Counted from the first letter of the stretch, positions 17,439-26,331 are shown. The stretch: DNA of 38,222 bases from an uncultured Lachnospiraceae bacterium (GCA_905201915.1 CAJKQE010000012.1:1-38222), one strand, 5' to 3'. Numbers and translations: made by a program. The notes: a model not told the origin generated them from the letters alone.

Positions 17439-20400
17439 TTATTTAAAATATTCTACACCAGACTCAAAAATCTTGATATCCTGTTCACCGTAAATATTCA
17501 TGGCAACGCCATCACCACGTCTTTCAGAATGTGCCATCTTACCAAGCACACGTCCGTCAGGACTTGTGATACCTTCAATTGCACAGTAAGAGCCATTGAC
17601 ATTCCATTCTTCATCCATCGTAACATTGCCGTTAATATCACAGTATTGTGTAGCTACCTGACCGTTTGCAAACAGCTTCTGCAGCCATTCATCATTTGCT
17701 ACGAAACGACCTTCACCATGAGAAGCAGGGTTTGCATAAACCTTGCCAAGCTCTGCTTTTAACAGCCATGGAGATTTATTTGTTACAACCTTTGTATATA
17801 CAATCTTAGAAATATGACGTCCGATTGTATTGAAGGTAAGTGTCGGAGAATTTTCTGTCTGTCCAACAATTTCTCCGTAAGGTACTAAGCCCAGTTTAAT
17901 AAGAGCTTGGAAACCATTACAAATACCAAGAGCCAAACCATCTCTTTCGTTTAACAGACGCATAACCGCTTCTTTCATTTTTTCATTTCTAAATGCAGTT
18001 GCAAAGAATTTTGCAGAACCATCCGGTTCGTCACCTGCGGAAAATCCGCCTGGGAACATAATCATCTGAGACTGGTCGATGGCTTTTTCAAAAGCGTCTA
18101 CGGAGTCACGGATATCTGCTGCATCCAGATTTTTGAATACTTTTGTAATCACTTTTGCACCTGCACGTTCAAATGCCTTTGTACTGTCGTATTCACAGTT
18201 TGTTCCTGGGAATACAGGGATAAATACAGTCGGCTGTGCAATTTTATGAGAGCAGATATGAACTTCTTTTGTATCATATAAGCCTTTGTCCATGCTCTTT
18301 GTTGCATCGTCTGTTTCAGAACCGGAACGTGTTTTAAATACATTTTCCAATGGCGCTTTCCATGTTTCCAGTGCTTCTGCCATAGAAATTGTCATATCTT
18401 TATATTCAAATGCTGCTTTATCTGTTACTTCACCGATTACAACACAATCCATTTTCAGTTCATTTACTTTATCATGTGCCACTTCACAGATAATATCGCC
18501 AAAGCCTGCTCCGAATACGGCTGCTTCTTCTACACTGTCGCAAAGCTTTACACCCATCTGGTTACCGAATGCCATCTTTGATACAGCTGCCGCAATACCC
18601 TGACGGTCTAAAGCGTAAGCAGAAACAACTCTGCCTGCCTGAATGTCTTCATGAAGCTTGTCATACTGTTCTTTTAAAGCTTCAAAATCAGGTAAATCAT
18701 AAGAAGCCTTTGGTGCACGAAGCCATACTAATTTATTTCCGGCATTTTTCAGCTCCGGTGTGATAACATCCTTCTGTTTTGCCACATCAACTGCAAAAGA
18801 TACCAATGTAGGAGGTACATCAATTTCATTGAAGCTTCCTGACATGGAGTCTTTTCCGCCGATAGACGGAAGTCCAAATCCAAGCTGTGCCGCATAAGCA
18901 CCTAAAAGCGCTGCAAATGGCTGACTCCAGCGATGTGGATCTTCTGTCATTCTTCTGAAGTATTCCTGGAAAGTAAAACGGATTTTGCTGTAATCACCAC
19001 CTGCTGCCACAATTCTTGCAACAGACTCTGTCACTGCGTAAACAGCTCCGTGATATGGACTCCAGCTTGATACATAAGGATCAAATCCATAGCTCATCAT
19101 AGTAACTGTTTCTGTTTTACCATTTAATACAGGAACCTTTGCTACCATAGTCTGTGTTTCTGTAAGCTGATATTTACCGCCGTAAGGCATAAATACGCTG
19201 CCCGCTCCGATAGAACCGTCAAACATTTCTACAAGTCCCTTCTGAGAACAGGTATTTAAGTCAGCTAAAGTAGAAAGCCATGCTTCTTTTACGTCTTTCA
19301 CTTCTTTTGTCTTTGTTAAAGCATTGTCTTCTTTACCCGGAATTTCTACAAATACATCTGTTTCCTGATGAGCACCGTTTGTATCAAGGAAGGCTCTGGA
19401 TAAATCTACAATAGTTTTGCCTCTCCAGTTCATCACCAATCTTGGTTCTTCTGTTACTGTTGCAACCGCAATTGCTTCTAAGTTTTCCTCTTTAGCAAAT
19501 CCAAGGAATTTATCTACATCTTTTGGATCAATCACAACTGCCATTCTTTCCTGTGACTCAGAAATAGCAATTTCTGTACCATCAAGTCCTGCATATTTCT
19601 TTGGAACTTTATCTAAATCAATTTTCAATCCTGCTGCCAGCTCACCGATGGCAACAGAAACACCGCCAGCACCAAAGTCATTACATTTTTTAATGATTTT
19701 GCTGACTTCTTCTCTTCTGAATAATCTCTGAATTTTTCTTTCTGTAGGCGCATTACCTTTCTGTACCTCTGCACCGCAGGTTTCAATAGACTCCTCTGTA
19801 TGTACTTTAGAAGAACCTGTTGCACCACCACAGCCGTCACGTCCTGTACGTCCGCCTAATAAGATAATGATATCTCCCGGATCAGAATTTTCACGAATAA
19901 CGCCACGTCTTGGAGCAGCACCTAAAACAGCACCGATTTCCATACGTTTTGCAACATAATCCGGATGATAAATCTCTTTTACATAACCTGTTGCAAGACC
20001 AATCTGGTTACCATAAGAAGAATATCCATGAGCAGCGCCACGAACCAGTTTCTTCTGAGGAAGTTTACCTTTCATTGTTTCTTTTACAGAAACAGTAGGA
20101 TCTGCTGCACCTGTCACACGCATAGCCTGATATACATAAGTACGTCCTGAAAGCGGGTCACGGATTGCACCGCCAAGACAAGTTGCCGCACCACCGAAAG
20201 GCTCAATTTCTGTAGGATGGTTATGTGTTTCATTTTTAAAGTTGATTAACCATTCTTCTTCTTTTCCGTCTACATCTACAGGAACAACAATAGAGCATGC
20301 ATTAATTTCATCAGACTCTTCCTGATCCTGCAGTTTGCCTTCTGCTTTCAGCTTTTTCATTGCCATTAAAGCTAAGTCCATTAAACATACGAATTTGTCA

Positions 20401-21206
20401 TCTCTGTCTTTGTAAAGCACCTGACGGTCTTCCAGATATTTTTCATAAGTTTTTTCAATTGGCTCTTTGTAATCACCTTCACCAAATGTAACATTCTTTA
20501 ATTCTGTGGAGAATGTTGTATGACGGCAATGATCAGACCAATAAGTATCTAATACACGAATTTCTGTCATAGAAGGATTGCGTTTTTCTTCATTTTTATA
20601 GTAGTTCTGAATATGAAGGAAATCCTTAAATGTCATAGCAAGATTTAAGGAATTATATAATTCCTGTAATGCTGTTTCTTCCATATCCACAAAACCGTCA
20701 AAAATCTTAACATCATCCGGTTCTTCAAATTTTGTTACCAATGTTTCCGGTTTTGCTGCCTCTGCTTCTCTGGAATCTACTGGGTTAATGCAATGATTTT
20801 TAATTGCTTCCAGTTCTTCATCAGAAATATCACCTTCAATTACATAAGTAGTTGCAGAACGGATAATCGGATTTTCATCCTCTTTCAAAAACTGCACACA
20901 CTGTACTGCTGAGTCAGCTCTCTGGTCGAACTGTCCCGGAAGATATTCCACAGAAAATGCCTTTGCACCCTCTGCCATTTCAAAAGTTTCTCTAAATAAA
21001 TCATCTACAGGAGGCTCTGAAAATACACAGGTACATGCTTTTTCAAACACCTCATCAGAAATATTCTCTACATCATAGCGAATTAGCACACGCACGCCTG
21101 TTACATCTTTAATACCTAAATAACCTTCAATTTCACTTCTTAATTCCTTTGCCTGAACTGCAAAGTCCTGTTTTTTCTCAACATAGACGCGTTTTACACT
21201 GCTCAT
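17439..21206 (-). CDS. purL: Phosphoribosylformylglycinamidine synthase, single-chain
   Basis: About 1255 residues. It converts FGAR, glutamine and ATP to FGAM in the fourth step of purine synthesis. The synthetase half contains YWSDHCRHTTFSTEL, FKNETHNHPTEIEPFGGAATC and GGRTGRDGCGGATGSSK; a second AIRS-like half follows (SIGGKDSMSGSF). The C-terminal class I glutaminase shows FVPVFPGTNCEYD-like sequence (VFIPVFPGTNCEYDSTKAFE), MFPGGFSAGDEPDGSAKF, the nucleophile cysteine in LGICNGFQALIKLGL, and AHSERRGDG. This all-in-one form fits the Clostridia-type PurL, not the separate PurS/PurQ/PurL of Bacillus. AAAGGAG at 5 bases upstream supports the start at 21206 rather than the ATG at 21233. It is a single-gene unit with its own terminator, diverging from lysR. 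Confidence 0.96.
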   Translation of the reverse strand: MSSVKRVYVEKKQDFAVQAKELRSEIEGYLGIKDVTGVRVLIRYDVENISDEVFEKACTCVFSEPPVDDLFRETFEMAEGAKAFSVEYLPGQFDQRADSAVQCVQFLKEDENPIIRSATTYVIEGDISDEELEAIKNHCINPVDSREAEAAKPETLVTKFEEPDDVKIFDGFVDMEETALQELYNSLNLAMTFKDFLHIQNYYKNEEKRNPSMTEIRVLDTYWSDHCRHTTFSTELKNVTFGEGDYKEPIEKTYEKYLEDRQVLYKDRDDKFVCLMDLALMAMKKLKAEGKLQDQEESDEINACSIVVPVDVDGKEEEWLINFKNETHNHPTEIEPFGGAATCLGGAIRDPLSGRTYVYQAMRVTGAADPTVSVKETMKGKLPQKKLVRGAAHGYSSYGNQIGLATGYVKEIYHPDYVAKRMEIGAVLGAAPRRGVIRENSDPGDIIILLGGRTGRDGCGGATGSSKVHTEESIETCGAEVQKGNAPTERKIQRLFRREEVSKIIKKCNDFGAGGVSVAIGELAAGLKIDLDKVPKKYAGLDGTEIAISESQERMAVVIDPKDVDKFLGFAKEENLEAIAVATVTEEPRLVMNWRGKTIVDLSRAFLDTNGAHQETDVFVEIPGKEDNALTKTKEVKDVKEAWLSTLADLNTCSQKGLVEMFDGSIGAGSVFMPYGGKYQLTETQTMVAKVPVLNGKTETVTMMSYGFDPYVSSWSPYHGAVYAVTESVARIVAAGGDYSKIRFTFQEYFRRMTEDPHRWSQPFAALLGAYAAQLGFGLPSIGGKDSMSGSFNEIDVPPTLVSFAVDVAKQKDVITPELKNAGNKLVWLRAPKASYDLPDFEALKEQYDKLHEDIQAGRVVSAYALDRQGIAAAVSKMAFGNQMGVKLCDSVEEAAVFGAGFGDIICEVAHDKVNELKMDCVVIGEVTDKAAFEYKDMTISMAEALETWKAPLENVFKTRSGSETDDATKSMDKGLYDTKEVHICSHKIAQPTVFIPVFPGTNCEYDSTKAFERAGAKVITKVFKNLDAADIRDSVDAFEKAIDQSQMIMFPGGFSAGDEPDGSAKFFATAFRNEKMKEAVMRLLNERDGLALGICNGFQALIKLGLVPYGEIVGQTENSPTLTFNTIGRHISKIVYTKVVTNKSPWLLKAELGKVYANPASHGEGRFVANDEWLQKLFANGQVATQYCDINGNVTMDEEWNVNGSYCAIEGITSPDGRVLGKMAHSERRGDGVAMNIYGEQDIKIFESGVEYFK

Positions 21207-21288
21207 GTGGGCTCCTTTCTGCCTGTAAGGCAATGGCTTTTGTATAGTTTTCTCGTGCCACTTCTTTTCTTAGCTTATCACATTTCAC

Positions 21289-21330
21289 TTTATTAGTAAA
21301 ATTAATATAACTTATATTATTTATTAGTAA
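21289..21330. promoter_or_regulatory. Operator-like block: direct repeats flanking a palindrome, between purL and lysR
   Basis: Two identical 11-base direct repeats (TTTATTAGTAA) lie at 21289-21299 and 21320-21330, 31 bases apart (three helical turns). Between them, 21303-21319 is a perfect 8+1+8 palindrome (TAATATAACTTATATTA). The block ends 7 bases upstream of the lysR -35 box and about 85 bases upstream of the purL start. LysR-type regulators bind such spaced sites and often repress their own gene, so autoregulation by the adjacent LysR protein is the simplest reading (inference). Confidence 0.5.
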
Positions 21331-21336
21331 TACTTA

Positions 21337-21365
21337 TTGACTTTTTAATTAACTTCTAATATAGT
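21337..21365 (+). promoter_or_regulatory. SigmaA-type promoter of the lysR gene
   Basis: TTGACT (21337-21342), a 17-base spacer and TATAGT (21360-21365). It faces lysR and implies a 5' leader of about 275 bases before the ATG at 21649. Confidence 0.65.
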
Positions 21366-21437
21366 ATAGTCAAATTATATGTAGCCAGCTTCTTCTCACC
21401 CTAAACTCTTTTACCCTCCCCATTTCTATTACTTTCC

Positions 21438-21623
21438 GTATATATGCTCATGCTTCTATCCGCAAACAATCGGAACATTTTTGCAATTTTTCGAGCATAA
21501 TGATGCTTTGGAAGCTGTGTCTGAGCGCGCAAGCACGAGTTTGGCGTACAAAGCATCAATAAATGGCGGAGAAAAATAAAAAAATGGAGCAATTTGCGAT
21601 GAAATAGCTGAGCACCTATATAC
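21438..21623. repeat. 186-nt foldable element in the lysR leader (structured RNA or small repeat element)
   Basis: The ends pair: GTATATATGCTCA (21438-21450) with TGAGCA-CC-TATATAC (21609-21623), 13 bp with a two-base bulge. Further pairings are nested inside: GCT with AGC, CGCAAA (21461-21466) with TTTGCG (21593-21598), CATTTTT and ATTTTTC on the left with GAAAAAT and AAAAATG on the right, and a perfect 10-bp TGATGCTTTG with CAAAGCATCA (ending 21558). The apex is a GC-rich 38-base segment (GAGCGCGCAAGCACGAG). The stretch 21207-21648 holds no gene; the rest of it is the divergent control region. No known riboswitch consensus was recognised. Confidence 0.55.
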
Positions 21624-21648
21624 CCAAAAGCAATAGAAAGGAACAATC

Positions 21649-22542
21649 ATGGATATCAGTTTTGAATTATACAAAGTTTTTTATTATGTTGCCACTACAT
21701 TAAATTTTTCAGAAGCCTCCCGTCAGCTCTATATTTCCCAGTCTGCAGTAAGTCAGGCTGTGAAATCTTTAGAGAGTAAGCTGGGTCATCCTTTATTTTT
21801 AAGAAACACAAAAAAAGTCGCTTTGACACCGGAAGGAGAAGCTTTGCTTCGCTATGTAGAGCCTGCTGTCAATCTTCTCTACAACGCAGAACGACAGATT
21901 TCTCACGCACAACCGGCAGAAGCACCTTTGCGTATGGGCGCTTCCGATACCATCTGCCGCTATTTTCTCCTTCCTTATTTTAAACGCTTTCACAAAGAAT
22001 TTCCCAATATTCCTATTAAAGTCACCAACTCCACTTCCGGAGGATGTGTTTCTTTACTGCATAATAATAAGGTAGATTTCATTGTTACCAACGCACCGAA
22101 CCCACACCTTACCAATAAAGATATGTGCTGTACCATACAAGAATTTCAGGATGTTTTTGTAGCAGGTAAGAAATTTTTTAACCTTCAAGAACAGAATATT
22201 TCACTAAAACAACTTGCTCAATATCCTATTCTTATGCTGGATAAAACCAGTACCACCAGTGAATTTCTACATCAGTTTTTTATTAAAAACGGTGTATCCC
22301 TGACACCGGAAGCAGAGCTTTCCAGCAATGATTTACTCCTTGATTTTGCCCGCATTGGGCTTGGAATTACCGTTGTTCCGGATTATGTTCTGAAATCTCA
22401 TAAAAGAGATTTTTATCCATTAAAATTAAAAGAAACTCTTCCAAAACGCCAGCTTGTCCTTGCCTATAATCCAAAATTTTTGTCCTCTCCTGCGGCAAAA
22501 AAGTTTCTGGATTATCTGCATTGTAATAATCTTATTGTTTAG
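21649..22542 (+). CDS. LysR-family transcriptional regulator
   Basis: A 297-aa LysR-type regulator. The N-terminal winged helix-turn-helix covers residues about 1-60 (FYYVATTLNFSEASRQLYIS, QSAVSQAVKSLESKLGHPLF, LTPEGEALLRYVEP). The C-terminal substrate-binding domain begins near residue 90 (LRMGASDTICRYFLLPYFKRF), typical of CysB/CbbR-like effector domains, and ends with GLGITVVPDYVL. The ligand cannot be read from sequence. It diverges from purL with 442 bases between the two starts, and its leader is unusually long. A ribosome binding site (AAAGGAA) precedes the ATG. Its last 11 bases overlap the 3' end of the converging helicase gene. Confidence 0.92.
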   Translation: MDISFELYKVFYYVATTLNFSEASRQLYISQSAVSQAVKSLESKLGHPLFLRNTKKVALTPEGEALLRYVEPAVNLLYNAERQISHAQPAEAPLRMGASDTICRYFLLPYFKRFHKEFPNIPIKVTNSTSGGCVSLLHNNKVDFIVTNAPNPHLTNKDMCCTIQEFQDVFVAGKKFFNLQEQNISLKQLAQYPILMLDKTSTTSEFLHQFFIKNGVSLTPEAELSSNDLLLDFARIGLGITVVPDYVLKSHKRDFYPLKLKETLPKRQLVLAYNPKFLSSPAAKKFLDYLHCNNLIV

Positions 22543-24898
22543 ATTCTTCATTCCAAAAATCTTTGATTTTCCGCCCTGCACTTCGAATGGTACACCTGTC
22601 ATATCCCTGCCATTCCTGAGGAAATAATTCTAAATATTCTCTTTGCAGAAAACGTTCATCTAAAAGGAGTACCACTCCTCTATCCTCTTTTGTACGAATG
22701 ACTCTGCCTGCTGCCTGCAATACCTTATTCATTCCAGGATATCTGTATGCGTAGGCAAAGCCATTTTGTTCTTTTTCATCATAATAATTTTTTAAAATTT
22801 CTCTCTCGCATCCTACCTGAGGAAGCCCGGTTCCCACAATTGCTGCACCAATCAAACGTTCTCCTGTCAAATCAATCCCTTCCGAAAAAATTCCGCCCAT
22901 AACACAAAAACCAATCAATGTTCCTGTGATATTGTTCTGAAAAGCTTCCAAAAATTCTTCCCTCTCTCTTTCTGTCATATTGCTGTTCTGCAAAATGCAG
23001 GATACTTCAAATTTTCTTTCTTCCGTCTTATTTCGGAAAATCTCATAAATATCCTCCAACATACGATAAGAAGGAAAAAACACCATATAATTCCCCTGTT
23101 TTCCTACTGCCATTTCATAAATATACTCTGCCATTTTCTCATATTCCGAAAATCCTCGCCTTGTATATTTACTGCTCACATCACAGGCAACTAAAAGCTT
23201 CAAATTTTCCCGAAGAAATGGCGAACTGGCACAGATTGCATAATCATCTCGCCTCTCACTAAACAAGGAGCGGTAATACGGCAGTGGCAAAAACGTCCCT
23301 GAAAAAAATACCGTCCCCCTTCCTTTATTTAGACATTCCTGAAGATTTTTTTTAGGATTAACGCAATAAAGAGTAATAAGAAATCGCTGTTCTTCATCAT
23401 AATGGCTGTAAATCACATAATTTTCATCTGCAATATCATACATATTCAGAAAATGCCGAACAGAAAAAGAGAATTCCAACACAGCTTTCTGTATCTTTTC
23501 CTCATGTTCTTTTTCTAAAAAATTCTCCATCTCGCCCAATAAATTCAGAAGCTGTAAAGAGAGTCCTGCAATGTTTTCCATCACAGTACATTCCTCACAT
23601 TCCCGTTTATACTCCAACATCAGACGATTACATTTCTTTAAAATCTTATATAACTTTGCGCTATGTTCTTTTACAATTTTTGCTGTTTCTAGGAAATCTT
23701 CTTTGCATAAAACAGCACTGTACATCTTCCGCCCTCGCTCAACCAGATTATGAGCTTCATCAATTAAAAACAGATAATCCCCTTTTACTCCATCACTGAA
23801 AAAACGTCTCAAATATACGTTTGGATCAAATACATAATTATAATCACAAATAACGGCATCTACCCAAGAAGAAATATCAAGACACATTTCATAAGGACAT
23901 ACCCTGTGTTTCTCTGCTTGCTTTAGTAAATCTTCCCGTAAATAGGTATCTTTTTCATTTAAAATCTCAAATACCGCCGCATTTACTCTGTCAAAATGTC
24001 CCTCTGCATAAGGGCATTTCTCCGGATTGCAGTCCGTTTCTTCACATAGACACAGCTTCTCTTTCGCCGTAATACTAATAGTTTTATAAGACAATCCCTT
24101 TTCTTTTAAAATATGAAAAGCTTCCTCTGCCACCGTTCTTGTAATAGTTTTTGCAGTAAGATAAAAAATTTTATCTCCATATCCTTCTCCTACCGCACGA
24201 ACTGCCGGAAATATAGCTGCCATTGTCTTTCCAATACCGGTGGGAGCCTGTATAAATAACTGCTTTTCCGTACGCATGGTGTGATATACACCGGACACCA
24301 GCTCTTTTTGCCCTTTTCTGTATGGATAGGGAAATTCCAGACTTTCCATAGATTGCCGTCTTTCTATTCTCCTCTGATACTGAAAATTTGCCCATTTATA
24401 ATATTCACTGAGCAAGTCCTCAAACCACTTCTTTAAATAAGAAAAAGAAAATTCTTCCCGAAACCCCTTGATTTCCTCTGTTTCCAGATGACAATAGGTC
24501 ATTTGCACTTCCATTTTTGAAAGCTTTTTCTGGCTGGCATAAAAATAGGCATAACACATAGCCTGTGCTTTGTGAACCGGCACAGGCTCTTCCAGAAAAT
24601 ATAAGTCTCTATATACACCTTTTATTTCGTCAATGACACACTCTTCCTCGTCATCGATAATTCCGTCTGCTCTGCCTTCTATCTCAATGATAAAATCGGA
24701 ATATTCTTCCTCCCACTTTAGGGGAACTTCCGCTTTATAAGAAGCTTTCATCTGCTTTTGGATTTTTCTGTGTATTCTGCTCCCTTTTTGCATTGCCTCC
24801 CGATCTGCCGCACTTGTTCTTCTGTTATCCAGATTTCCGCTTCTTAAAATAAATTCTACCAGATTTCGGACAGAAATTTTTATTCTTTCTTTTTCCAT
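22532..24898 (-). CDS. Fusion of a PD-(D/E)xK nuclease domain and a DinG/XPD-type Fe-S helicase
   Basis: A 788-aa protein. Residues about 1-185 look like a RecB/Cas4-type PD-(D/E)xK nuclease: GRADGIIDDEEECVIDEIKG provides the D and ExK residues, followed by HKAQAMCYAYFYA. From about 195 a superfamily 2 helicase begins: YPYRKGQKELVSGVYHTM (Q-like motif), Walker A QAPTGIGKTMAAIFP, a DEAH box in FLIDEAHNLVERGR, and GRVIRTKEDRGVVLLLDER near the end. Between motifs I and II are clustered cysteines (CLCEETDCNPEKC and CPYEMC), as expected for the [4Fe-4S] domain of DinG/XPD helicases. Such fusions are widespread in Firmicutes and are presumed to act in DNA repair; the substrate here is unknown. It begins 32 bases after the HPr-like gene's terminator and overlaps lysR tail-to-tail by 11 bases. 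Confidence 0.9.
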   Translation of the reverse strand: MEKERIKISVRNLVEFILRSGNLDNRRTSAADREAMQKGSRIHRKIQKQMKASYKAEVPLKWEEEYSDFIIEIEGRADGIIDDEEECVIDEIKGVYRDLYFLEEPVPVHKAQAMCYAYFYASQKKLSKMEVQMTYCHLETEEIKGFREEFSFSYLKKWFEDLLSEYYKWANFQYQRRIERRQSMESLEFPYPYRKGQKELVSGVYHTMRTEKQLFIQAPTGIGKTMAAIFPAVRAVGEGYGDKIFYLTAKTITRTVAEEAFHILKEKGLSYKTISITAKEKLCLCEETDCNPEKCPYAEGHFDRVNAAVFEILNEKDTYLREDLLKQAEKHRVCPYEMCLDISSWVDAVICDYNYVFDPNVYLRRFFSDGVKGDYLFLIDEAHNLVERGRKMYSAVLCKEDFLETAKIVKEHSAKLYKILKKCNRLMLEYKRECEECTVMENIAGLSLQLLNLLGEMENFLEKEHEEKIQKAVLEFSFSVRHFLNMYDIADENYVIYSHYDEEQRFLITLYCVNPKKNLQECLNKGRGTVFFSGTFLPLPYYRSLFSERRDDYAICASSPFLRENLKLLVACDVSSKYTRRGFSEYEKMAEYIYEMAVGKQGNYMVFFPSYRMLEDIYEIFRNKTEERKFEVSCILQNSNMTEREREEFLEAFQNNITGTLIGFCVMGGIFSEGIDLTGERLIGAAIVGTGLPQVGCEREILKNYYDEKEQNGFAYAYRYPGMNKVLQAAGRVIRTKEDRGVVLLLDERFLQREYLELFPQEWQGYDRCTIRSAGRKIKDFWNEESKQ

Positions 24899-24930
24899 AC
24901 CTCTATCTTATCATACTTCTTTTTGATATG

Positions 24931-24960
24931 CAAAAAGCTGCCGCAACTCCTGCGACAGCT
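24931..24960 (-). terminator. Intrinsic terminator of the HPr-like gene
   Basis: On the minus strand AGCTGTCGC (24960-24952) pairs with GCGGCAGCT (24944-24936), with one G-U pair and a 7-base loop, followed by TTTTTG. It separates the HPr-like gene from the helicase start at 24898, so helicase expression may need readthrough or its own weak promoter. Confidence 0.8.
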
Positions 24961-24969
24961 CCCTGTTTC

Positions 24970-25197
24970 CTATGCTACTGCAAATTTATTTAAAAATTCG
25001 TCAAATCTTTCATCATGACCATTGCATCTTACTGTTAAGACTTTGGTCAAATCCATACTTAAAACTCCTAATATTGATTTTGCGTCAATTACCACTCTGT
25101 TGTAAAAAACATCAATATCGAAATCACATTTACTTGCCTGATTTACGAATTCTTTTACATCTTCATTTGCAGTAAGCTTAATTTGGCGCTCTACCAT
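24970..25197 (-). CDS. HPr-fold protein lacking the phosphorylatable histidine
   Basis: A 75-aa protein. It aligns with HPr along most of its length: the start VERQIKLTA, then QASKCDFDIDVFYN (HPr: TASKYDADVNLEYN) and AKSILGVLSMDL (HPr: LKSIMGVMSLGI), which keeps the position of regulatory Ser46. The segment with the PTS active-site His15 (GIHARPA) is missing and replaced by the shorter NEDVKEF. It therefore cannot carry phosphate in sugar transport, but could act like Bacillus Crh, which also lacks His15, as a Ser-phosphorylated co-effector of CcpA (inference). It is a single-gene unit with a good promoter and terminator. I recall similar 75-aa proteins in other Lachnospiraceae, so it is probably conserved. 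Confidence 0.85.
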   Translation of the reverse strand: MVERQIKLTANEDVKEFVNQASKCDFDIDVFYNRVVIDAKSILGVLSMDLTKVLTVRCNGHDERFDEFLNKFAVA

Positions 25198-25225
25198 AAA
25201 TATTCATCCCTTTCTGTGCTTAGGT

Positions 25226-25254
25226 ATTATTGCACTAAAAGTTACCTTTGTCAA
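25226..25254 (-). promoter_or_regulatory. SigmaA-type promoter of the HPr-like gene
   Basis: On the minus strand TTGACA (25254-25249), a 17-base spacer and AATAAT (25231-25226), about 28 bases upstream of the start codon. Confidence 0.6.
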
Positions 25255-25384
25255 CAAAACACACCTGTTTTCGACATTTATCTGGTAGTACCAGTTATTC
25301 CGTTTTTTTCGTTGCTTCTTTACACTTTTTTAACACAAGCGCCCTATATTTTATATATATTTCACAACGATTTTTCCTAAAATT

Positions 25385-25415
25385 CAAAAAATCGGTCCTT
25401 CTAACGAAAGACCGA
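25385..25415 (-). terminator. Intrinsic terminator of the csoR-mrp operon
   Basis: On the minus strand TCGGTC (25415-25410) pairs with GACCGA (25397-25392), with further TTC/GAA pairing inside the loop, followed by TTTTTTG. It lies about 55 bases after the mrp stop. Confidence 0.8.
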
Positions 25416-25468
25416 CTATTTTCCCACAAAAATATACTGTTTTTTCTCTATAATTACATAAAAATATA

Positions 25469-26311
25469 CTAAACTTCCGGCAGATATTTACCCGCACCTG
25501 AGAGATAAGTATTTACTAGACCGGCAAACTGCCCTGCGTCCACTGCTGCTGCAATCTCTCTGTCCAACGGCATTTTTCCGATTACCGGAACATTGACTTC
25601 CTCTGCTGCCGCATCTACCTTGCTCTCTCCAAAAATGTAGATTTCTTTTCCGCAATCCGGACATTTTACATAGCTGTAATTTTCTACCAGTCCGAAAACA
25701 GGTACGTTCATCATTTTTGCCATATTGTATGCCTTTTTCACAATCATCTGTACCAAATCCTGAGGAGAAGATACAATCACAATTCCGTCAATCGGAAGTG
25801 ACTGGAATACGGTAAGAGGCACATCTCCTGTTCCCGGCGGCATATCCACAAAAAGATAATCCAATTCGCCCCAGACAACGTCTGTCCAGAACTGTTTTAC
25901 CATATTTGCCAAAATCGGTCCTCTCCAGATAACAGGCGCATCTTCCTGTGGAAGCAGTAAATTAACAGACATTACCTTTACGTCATTGCCTGTTTCCATT
26001 GGATAAATTCCCTTGTCATTTGCTACGGCAGAGCCTTTTAATCCGTACATTCTCGGAATAGAAGGTCCTGTAATATCTGCGTCCATAATACCTACACGGT
26101 ATCCCTGAAATGCCATTTCATTTGCCAAAGATGCTGTAACCAGAGATTTTCCTACTCCGCCTTTTCCGCTGACAACACCGATTACTTTTTTAATTTTAGA
26201 ATGTGCATTTAAGTTTTCCTTTGGCACACCTGCCCCTTTTGCATGACTGCATCCGGCACAATCTTCTTTTGTACAGCTCTTGCTGTCACACTGTTTCTTT
26301 TCTTCGTTCAT
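25469..26311 (-). CDS. mrp: Mrp/NBP35-family P-loop ATPase, Fe-S cluster carrier
   Basis: A 280-aa protein. The deviant Walker A motif GVVSGKGGVGKSLVTASLA and the following IMDADITGPSIPRMYG are diagnostic of the Mrp/ApbC/NBP35 group, which bind and deliver [4Fe-4S] clusters. The N-terminus has a cysteine cluster (CDSKSCTKEDCAGC) like NBP35, and a CPDC motif (YVKCPDCGKEIYIFG) lies in the C-terminal part, where family members bind the bridging cluster. WRGPILANMVKQF and DMPPGTGDVPLTVFQ are further signatures. It begins 20 bases after a CsoR-type repressor gene and is co-transcribed with it, which hints at a link between metal stress and Fe-S repair (inference). Confidence 0.93.
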   Translation of the reverse strand: MNEEKKQCDSKSCTKEDCAGCSHAKGAGVPKENLNAHSKIKKVIGVVSGKGGVGKSLVTASLANEMAFQGYRVGIMDADITGPSIPRMYGLKGSAVANDKGIYPMETGNDVKVMSVNLLLPQEDAPVIWRGPILANMVKQFWTDVVWGELDYLFVDMPPGTGDVPLTVFQSLPIDGIVIVSSPQDLVQMIVKKAYNMAKMMNVPVFGLVENYSYVKCPDCGKEIYIFGESKVDAAAEEVNVPVIGKMPLDREIAAAVDAGQFAGLVNTYLSGAGKYLPEV

Positions 26312-26331
26312 TGCTCTTTTCCTTTCTTCCT

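Noticed and set aside
21207..21288. SigmaA promoter for purL in the divergent region
   Set aside because: TTGACT occurs on the minus strand at 21373-21368 but the base stretch at the -10 spacing is AATTAA, and no other pair was convincing, so no purL promoter is called.
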